This document shows, piece by piece, positions 14,641 through 19,213 of a stretch of DNA of 19,213 nucleotides. A program made the translations under genes and the position numbers. Source of the stretch: an uncultured Gammaproteobacteria bacterium (GTDB lineage Bacteria > Pseudomonadota > Gammaproteobacteria > GCA-001735895). The notes below the pieces were generated by a model, which saw only the letters and a program-made list of their open reading frames with translations, had not been told where the DNA came from and ran no database searches. The stretch is taken from the NCBI GenBank assembly GCA_945787265.1, contig CALZHS010000025.1, positions 1-19,213 of the forward strand. Direction: 5' to 3'. Position 1 is the first letter of the stretch, and every line of letters begins with the position of its first letter.

Positions 14641-16413
14641 ATGCCCAAATCAACAAGAATAGTAACCTCGGGTGCCTGTTTTGTAGCTTTTCTCGTCTGC
14701 GGTTTGGTGTGGGCCAGTGCCGACCGCGTTGAATTAACCGGCGCCCAGCGCCTGGCGATATTCGTAGCGCTGGGATTATTCGCGTCGATCGGGCTGTTTT
14801 ATTACCTCAGGCAGCAGGGCGCCCTCAAGGAGTCCCGGCAATCACTGCAGCAGTCGGATCTCGCCAGGGAAAAGTTCAAGGTCAGCATCGGCCACGAAGT
14901 TCGCACGCCGCTGGCCGGTATCGTTGGCGTAATGCATCTGCTGAAGCGAACCGACCTTGATCGTAACCAGCGGCGATACGTCGACACGGCCACCAATTCG
15001 GCGGGCATGCTGCTGGAGATAATCAACGACTCCCTTGCCCAGTCGCGCATGGATACGGCCTATTTGTCGATCGAATCTGAAAACCTGGTCCTCGCGGATG
15101 TGATTGAAGACGTCACCAGTATTCTCGCGCCCGAGGCTATAAACAAGGGACTCGAACTGGTGTGTGACATTGACCCCGATATTCCGTATCGAATAAAAGG
15201 TGACGCCGTACGCCTGCACCAGGTGTTAAACAATTTACTCAGTAACGCCATCAGGTATACCGAAACCGGGGACATCACGGTCTATGCCATCAGAAAAGGT
15301 GACCGGATAGAGATTGGGGTCAAAGACACGGGCATCGGAATCGATGCCGAGCAGCGGGAAATATTGCTGCGGCCCTGTCAAAAGGACGGGAATTTCGGCC
15401 AGCAGGTCGACTGGCCGGGGCTTGGTTTGAAAAGCAGTCGTCGCCTGATAAAAGCCATGGGCAGCTTGTTGCAAATCGAAAGCAGACCCGGTGTGGGAAG
15501 TCGCTTTTACTTTGAAATGGCAATTGATTCTGGGCTGGGCACTACCTATGACTGGAAACCGCCACGTGCTCTACAGGAAATGAGCGTCGCCATTTTAAGC
15601 CCGTTAAAATCACAGCGGGACTCGATACGGAAAATGTTGACACACTGGAATATCAGCAGTATCCAGGAAATGGAATTCGACGCCGATCGGCGGCGGGACT
15701 TACCAAAACTGGATCCCTGCGACCTGTTAATTATCGATCAGTCCGAATCTGAACAGGGAGTCAATGATTTGATCGGGCGACTGCGCAACAACAGTGAATG
15801 GCGCGAGACCCGGTTCGTGCACCTGCTTCCACTAAACTGGCAAAACGGAGGTGGCAGCGCTGACGTCAGGCTGCACAAACCCCTGTCGCATTCGCGTTTG
15901 TATGCAACTTTACTCGACATTGTCTACAAGCTTGCATTCAGTGCTGAGCGCGGTTCCGAGCAGTTTGCGGCTGCTGGTGAAAATCCCGGGATCCTGGCGG
16001 GTCACCGGATTTTGCTGGTCGAAGACGATGACATCAACAAAATGATTACGCTGGAAATGCTTGCGGGCACCGGGCTCGACGTCGACGTTGCAAATAATGG
16101 CGCCGACGCGATCGAGCAGGTTCAGCAGCAACACTATGACTTGATCCTGATGGATATTAAGATGCCGGTAATGGACGGCTACGAGGCGACGCGAGCGATT
16201 CGAGCCCTGGGCGGTTACTTCGAGTCGATCCCGATCATCGCCATAACCGCACACGCGCTTGAGGGCGACAGCAGTAAAAGCCTGGATGCCGGCATGAATT
16301 ACTACCTTTCGAAGCCGTTCGAACCGGATTACCTGGCCCTTACAATCGAGCGGTTTGTCGGCAAGCAGGGTCGGAGTAGTGACTCTGGCCCCGTTGATTT
16401 AGTGCTGCAGTAA
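14641..16413 (+). CDS. Hybrid sensor histidine kinase (membrane-bound, one degenerate and one intact receiver)
   Basis: A 590-residue protein. Two membrane helices (about 7-26 and 38-56) with a very short periplasmic loop suggest little extracellular sensing. Then come the H-box SIGHEVRTPLAG (His85), N-box LNNLLSNAIRY (197-205), G1 KDTGIGI (228-234) and G2 GLGLKSSR (260-267). A region at 314-430 has receiver-like shape (LLIIDQSE with D366, HKPLS with K413) but lacks the acidic pair at its start (SVAILSP), so it is a degenerate receiver. The last domain (455-575) is an intact receiver with E461/D462/D463, phosphoacceptor D505 (LILMDIKMPVMDG) and K558 (SKPF). No HPt domain is present, so a separate HPt protein is needed for phosphorelay. 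The architecture resembles BarA without HPt. The 3' end overlaps prpD by 15 nt, tail to tail. Confidence 0.92.
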   Translation: MPKSTRIVTSGACFVAFLVCGLVWASADRVELTGAQRLAIFVALGLFASIGLFYYLRQQGALKESRQSLQQSDLAREKFKVSIGHEVRTPLAGIVGVMHLLKRTDLDRNQRRYVDTATNSAGMLLEIINDSLAQSRMDTAYLSIESENLVLADVIEDVTSILAPEAINKGLELVCDIDPDIPYRIKGDAVRLHQVLNNLLSNAIRYTETGDITVYAIRKGDRIEIGVKDTGIGIDAEQREILLRPCQKDGNFGQQVDWPGLGLKSSRRLIKAMGSLLQIESRPGVGSRFYFEMAIDSGLGTTYDWKPPRALQEMSVAILSPLKSQRDSIRKMLTHWNISSIQEMEFDADRRRDLPKLDPCDLLIIDQSESEQGVNDLIGRLRNNSEWRETRFVHLLPLNWQNGGGSADVRLHKPLSHSRLYATLLDIVYKLAFSAERGSEQFAAAGENPGILAGHRILLVEDDDINKMITLEMLAGTGLDVDVANNGADAIEQVQQQHYDLILMDIKMPVMDGYEATRAIRALGGYFESIPIIAITAHALEGDSSKSLDAGMNYYLSKPFEPDYLALTIERFVGKQGRSSDSGPVDLVLQ

Positions 16414-17853
16414 TTCCATCATTCGAGTTACGCTGGTGCCTTCGAAAACCTGTTGATCGGCACAGATTGCGAGTATCTGATCCGCTTTTTTGGCGTTGAT
16501 GTGGCCGCGCAGGTAACGTTCGAACTTGGCCTTCAGCAAGGGTATGCCCTCGTCGCGACGGCGACGATGGCCAACCGGGTAGTCGACCACGACCTCGTCG
16601 CTCGAGCTGCCATCGTTGTAGAAAACCTGTAGCGAATTTCCGATCGCACGCTTGTCCGGTTCGAGGTATTCGCGCGTGAAACGCTCCTCCTCGCTGACTT
16701 CCATTTTTTCGCGCAAGGCGTCGACCCGCGGATCACTGGCAACGTCGTCTTCGTAATGCTCCGCCTGCAGGTCTCCCTTCAGCAAGCCGATCGCGACCAT
16801 GTACTGAATGCAGTGATCGCGGTCCGCGGGATTATCCAGCGGACCCGTTTTATTAATGATGCGGTCACCCGACTCCTGGGTTTTGATGACGATACGGTCA
16901 ATGTCGTCGAGACGGTTGACGACTTCCGGATGCAGTTTGACCGCTGCTTCGACGGCAGTCTGGGCATGGAATTCCGCCGGAAAGGATATTTTGAAAAGAA
17001 TATTTTCCATCGTGTAGGTGCCGTAATCCTGGCTGAACTCGAGCGGCTTGTTGCCAAAGGAAACATCCTGGAATCCCCAGGTCGGCGCCGTAATCGCGGA
17101 GGGATAGCCCATTTCACCGCGCAGCGCGGTGAACGCGAGAAACAGCCCGCGCGCCGAGGCATCGCCGGCGGCCCAGGACTTGCGTGAGCCGGTGTTGGGC
17201 GCGTGGCGGTAGGTCCGCAGCGAGGATCCGTCCAGCCAGGCATGCGATACCGCGTTCAGGCACTCGTCGCGGCTGCAGCCGAGCATCTGTGCACTGACCG
17301 CGGTCGAGGCAATGCGTACCAGCATCACGTGGCACAGTCCGACGCGGTTAAACGAATTCTCCAGCGCAATTACACCCTGGATTTCATGCGCCTTGATCAT
17401 CGCGATCATGACGTCACGCATCGATAACGGTGCTGCGCCCTCACTGACGCGTTTGCGCGACAGGTAATCAGCCAGCGCCAGGATGGCGCCGAGGTTGTCC
17501 GAGGGGTGGCCCCACTCCGCCGCCAGCCAGGTGTCGTTGTAATCCAGCCAGCGCACCATGGCGCCGATGTTCCAGGCGGCGCGCACCGGGTCGAGTTCGT
17601 AGGCGGTGCCGGGAACGCGCGCGCCGTGGCCCGGCATATCGGCGCCCGGTACGATCGGTCCCAGTAACTTGGTGCAGGCCGGGTACTTCAATGCCAGCAA
17701 TGCACAACCCATGCTGTCCATCCAGTCGTAGCGTGCGGTTTGCATCGCTTCGTCCGAGCGGGTGACATCGTACTCGAACACGTAATCGACGATATCCTGG
17801 ATAACCTGGTCAAAATCAGGACGGCTCGCGTCCAGAACTGCAGCTTTGCTCAT
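16399..17853 (-). CDS. prpD: 2-methylcitrate dehydratase
   Basis: A 484-residue cytosolic enzyme of the methylcitrate cycle that dehydrates 2-methylcitrate to 2-methyl-cis-aconitate. PrpD signatures seen: RYDWMDSMGCALLALKYPAC, VPGTAYELDPVRAAWNIGAM, RWLDYNDTWLAAEWGHPSDN, KSWAAGDASARGLFLA and FPAEFHAQTAVEAAV. Length matches the family. The ATG 17853 is preceded by AAGGAAATAAATA; the Shine-Dalgarno bases lie within the last codons of prpC, and only 3 nt separate the two genes, so translation is coupled. Last gene of the visible prp cluster. Confidence 0.97.
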   Translation of the reverse strand: MSKAAVLDASRPDFDQVIQDIVDYVFEYDVTRSDEAMQTARYDWMDSMGCALLALKYPACTKLLGPIVPGADMPGHGARVPGTAYELDPVRAAWNIGAMVRWLDYNDTWLAAEWGHPSDNLGAILALADYLSRKRVSEGAAPLSMRDVMIAMIKAHEIQGVIALENSFNRVGLCHVMLVRIASTAVSAQMLGCSRDECLNAVSHAWLDGSSLRTYRHAPNTGSRKSWAAGDASARGLFLAFTALRGEMGYPSAITAPTWGFQDVSFGNKPLEFSQDYGTYTMENILFKISFPAEFHAQTAVEAAVKLHPEVVNRLDDIDRIVIKTQESGDRIINKTGPLDNPADRDHCIQYMVAIGLLKGDLQAEHYEDDVASDPRVDALREKMEVSEEERFTREYLEPDKRAIGNSLQVFYNDGSSSDEVVVDYPVGHRRRRDEGIPLLKAKFERYLRGHINAKKADQILAICADQQVFEGTSVTRMMELLQH

Positions 17854-17856
17854 TAT

Positions 17857-19005
17857 TTATTTCCTTTCGCTAATCGGGACAAAGTCCAGGTCTTCTGGAC
17901 CGGTGTAATTGGCAGACGGCCGGATGATCTTGCCGTCGATGCGTTGCTCCACCACGTGGGCACCCCAGCCGGAGGTGCGGGAAATGACGAACAGCGGCGT
18001 GAACATGTCGGTGGGTACGCCCATCTGGTTGTAGGAAACCGCGGAAAACCAGTCCAGGTTCGGGAACATGTTTTTCAGGTCCCACATCACCGTCTCGAGG
18101 CGTTCGGCCACTTCGTACATCAGCATATCGTCGTTTTCCTCGGACAGGCTTCTGGCAACCCGTTTTATAACCTCGTTGCGCGGATCACTGACGGTGTAAA
18201 CCGGGTGTCCGAAACCGATGACGATTTCCTTGTTGGCAACCCGCTCGCGGATATCGGCCTCGGCCTCGTCTGCAGAGCTGTAACGCGACTGGATCTCAAA
18301 CGCTGCTTCGTTGGCGCCGCCATGCTTGGGTCCGCGCAGTGCGCCTATGGCGGCAGTGATGCAGGAGTACATGTCTGAACCGGTACCGGCGACGACGCGC
18401 CCGGTAAAGGTCGACGCGTTGAACTCGTGTTCGGCGTAAAGAATCAGTGAAATATGCATCGCCTTTACCCAGGACTCGCGCGGTGGCTCGCCGTGCAGCA
18501 GGTGCAGGAAATGACCGCCGATCGAATCATCATCGGTGACGAGCTCGATACGCTTGCCGTGGTGGCTGTAGTGGTACCAGTAAACCAGCATCGAACCGAA
18601 ACAGGCCATCAGGCGGTCGATAATGTCGCGCGCGCCGGCAACATTGTGATCGGAATCTTCCGGCATCTGGCAACCCAGCGCCGAACAACCGGTGCGCATG
18701 ACATCCATCGGGTGCGTGCTCGTGGGCAACTGCTCGAGCACGGTTTTAACCGATTTGGGAAGGTCGCGCATCGCCTTCAGCCGCGCCTTGTAGGCGTCCA
18801 GTTCATCCTGGGTCGGCAGTTTTTCGTGCACGATCAGGTAGGCGATTTCTTCGAATTCACAGGTTTCCGCGATATCGAGAATATCGTAACCACGGTAATG
18901 CAGGTCATTACCGGTTCGACCGACGGTGCAGATGGCGGTATTTCCAGCCGCTGTACCAGACAGTGCAACCGATTTTTTGGGTTTGAACCCGGGTGTGTCA
19001 CTCAT
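17857..19005 (-). CDS. prpC: 2-methylcitrate synthase
   Basis: A 382-residue citrate-synthase-family enzyme that condenses propionyl-CoA with oxaloacetate. Catalytic and binding residues: AEHEFNAST (His193), GPKHGGANEAA (His228), GFGHPVYTVSDPR (His267), NLDWFSAVSY (Asp318), and the arginines in ISRTSGW (R343) and VEQR (R355). HYRGYDILDIAE and IGFGHPVY fit the PrpC branch, and the setting between prpB and prpD decides it over citrate synthase. The ATG overlaps the prpB stop as ATGA, with GAGGAGA just upstream. Confidence 0.97.
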   Translation of the reverse strand: MSDTPGFKPKKSVALSGTAAGNTAICTVGRTGNDLHYRGYDILDIAETCEFEEIAYLIVHEKLPTQDELDAYKARLKAMRDLPKSVKTVLEQLPTSTHPMDVMRTGCSALGCQMPEDSDHNVAGARDIIDRLMACFGSMLVYWYHYSHHGKRIELVTDDDSIGGHFLHLLHGEPPRESWVKAMHISLILYAEHEFNASTFTGRVVAGTGSDMYSCITAAIGALRGPKHGGANEAAFEIQSRYSSADEAEADIRERVANKEIVIGFGHPVYTVSDPRNEVIKRVARSLSEENDDMLMYEVAERLETVMWDLKNMFPNLDWFSAVSYNQMGVPTDMFTPLFVISRTSGWGAHVVEQRIDGKIIRPSANYTGPEDLDFVPISERK

Positions 19006-19213
19006 GATGTCTCCTCGCTGAATAGTTGGTCCAGTTTTTGTTCGTAATCGTGGTAATCGAGAAAGTCATACAGCTCCATGCGGGTCTGCATGCTGTCGAC
19101 CACGTTTTGCTGGGTGCCGTCGCTTAGTATGTGCCGGTAAACGTTCAGTGCCGCCAGGCTCGCGGCCCGAAATGCGCTCAAGGGATAAAGCGCGAGCTTG
19201 ACCCCGACCGAGG
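19002..19213 (-). CDS. prpB: 2-methylisocitrate lyase, C-terminal part
   Basis: The last ~70 residues of a protein ending at TGA 19004-19002; the 5' part is outside the window. The sequence SVGVKLALYPLSAFRAASLA, then NVYRHILSDGTQQNVVDSMQ and RMELYDFLDYHDYEQKLDQL, matches the C-terminus of PrpB, which cleaves 2-methylisocitrate to pyruvate and succinate. Its stop overlaps the prpC start. Identity rests on this tail and on operon context. Confidence 0.9.
   Translation of the reverse strand, partial: SVGVKLALYPLSAFRAASLAALNVYRHILSDGTQQNVVDSMQTRMELYDFLDYHDYEQKLDQLFSEETS

Noticed and set aside
17740..18378. A 212-codon plus-strand open frame opposite prpD and prpC
   Set aside because: It spans the junction of two clearly coding genes on the other strand and has no motif of its own.

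Overview
The window looks like chromosomal DNA of a Gammaproteobacterium, probably marine or otherwise free-living. The evidence is family resemblance only: a QseB/PmrA-type two-component system, a prpBCD methylcitrate cluster, a BmpA-type purine ABC transporter beside guanine deaminase, and a hybrid histidine kinase of the BarA style. Base composition is moderately GC-rich. There are no rRNA or tRNA genes, no insertion sequences and no CRISPR array.

Region A (1-1413, minus strand) holds a PLP-dependent hydroxyaspartate/threonine ammonia-lyase (BhcB-like), followed 17 nt later by an alanine-racemase-fold hydroxyaspartate/D-threonine aldolase (BhcC-like) that runs off the left edge. The pair could belong to a beta-hydroxyaspartate pathway of glyoxylate/glycine assimilation, or to amino-acid detoxification.

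Region B (1467-5413) is the most unusual part. A complete OmpR-class response regulator and a QseC-like kinase (minus strand) face a small outer-membrane beta-barrel gene (plus strand). Downstream of the kinase lies a second copy of the regulator's receiver domain. It is fused directly to a decayed second copy of the kinase's ATPase domain, with no DNA-binding domain and no phosphorylatable histidine. The regulator gene, the fusion gene and the barrel gene each carry the same CTTAAG-N5-CTTAAG-like direct repeat, with a -10-like hexamer exactly 10 nt downstream. In the regulator and fusion genes the predicted transcription start falls on the ATG, which suggests leaderless mRNAs. The kinase also seems to lack its second membrane helix.

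Region C (5420-6521) encodes an uracil-DNA-glycosylase-fold protein with an altered catalytic motif, preceded by about 340 nt with a possible decayed coding fragment.

Region D (6522-12715, plus strand) is a purine uptake and degradation module: a double ATPase, two permeases, a BMP-family binding protein and guanine deaminase. The first permease is broken by a small deletion with a frameshift that removes a membrane segment. A 31-codon piece just before guanine deaminase resembles the C-terminus of a PuuD-type urate hydroxylase. A phosphoribosyltransferase (14065-14622) may complete purine salvage.

Region E (12839-16413) holds a small secreted two-cysteine protein, a divergent diheme c-type cytochrome, the phosphoribosyltransferase and a hybrid histidine kinase. 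Region F (16399-19213, minus strand) is a tightly packed prpB-prpC-prpD cluster for propionate breakdown through 2-methylcitrate; its 3' end overlaps the hybrid kinase gene tail to tail.
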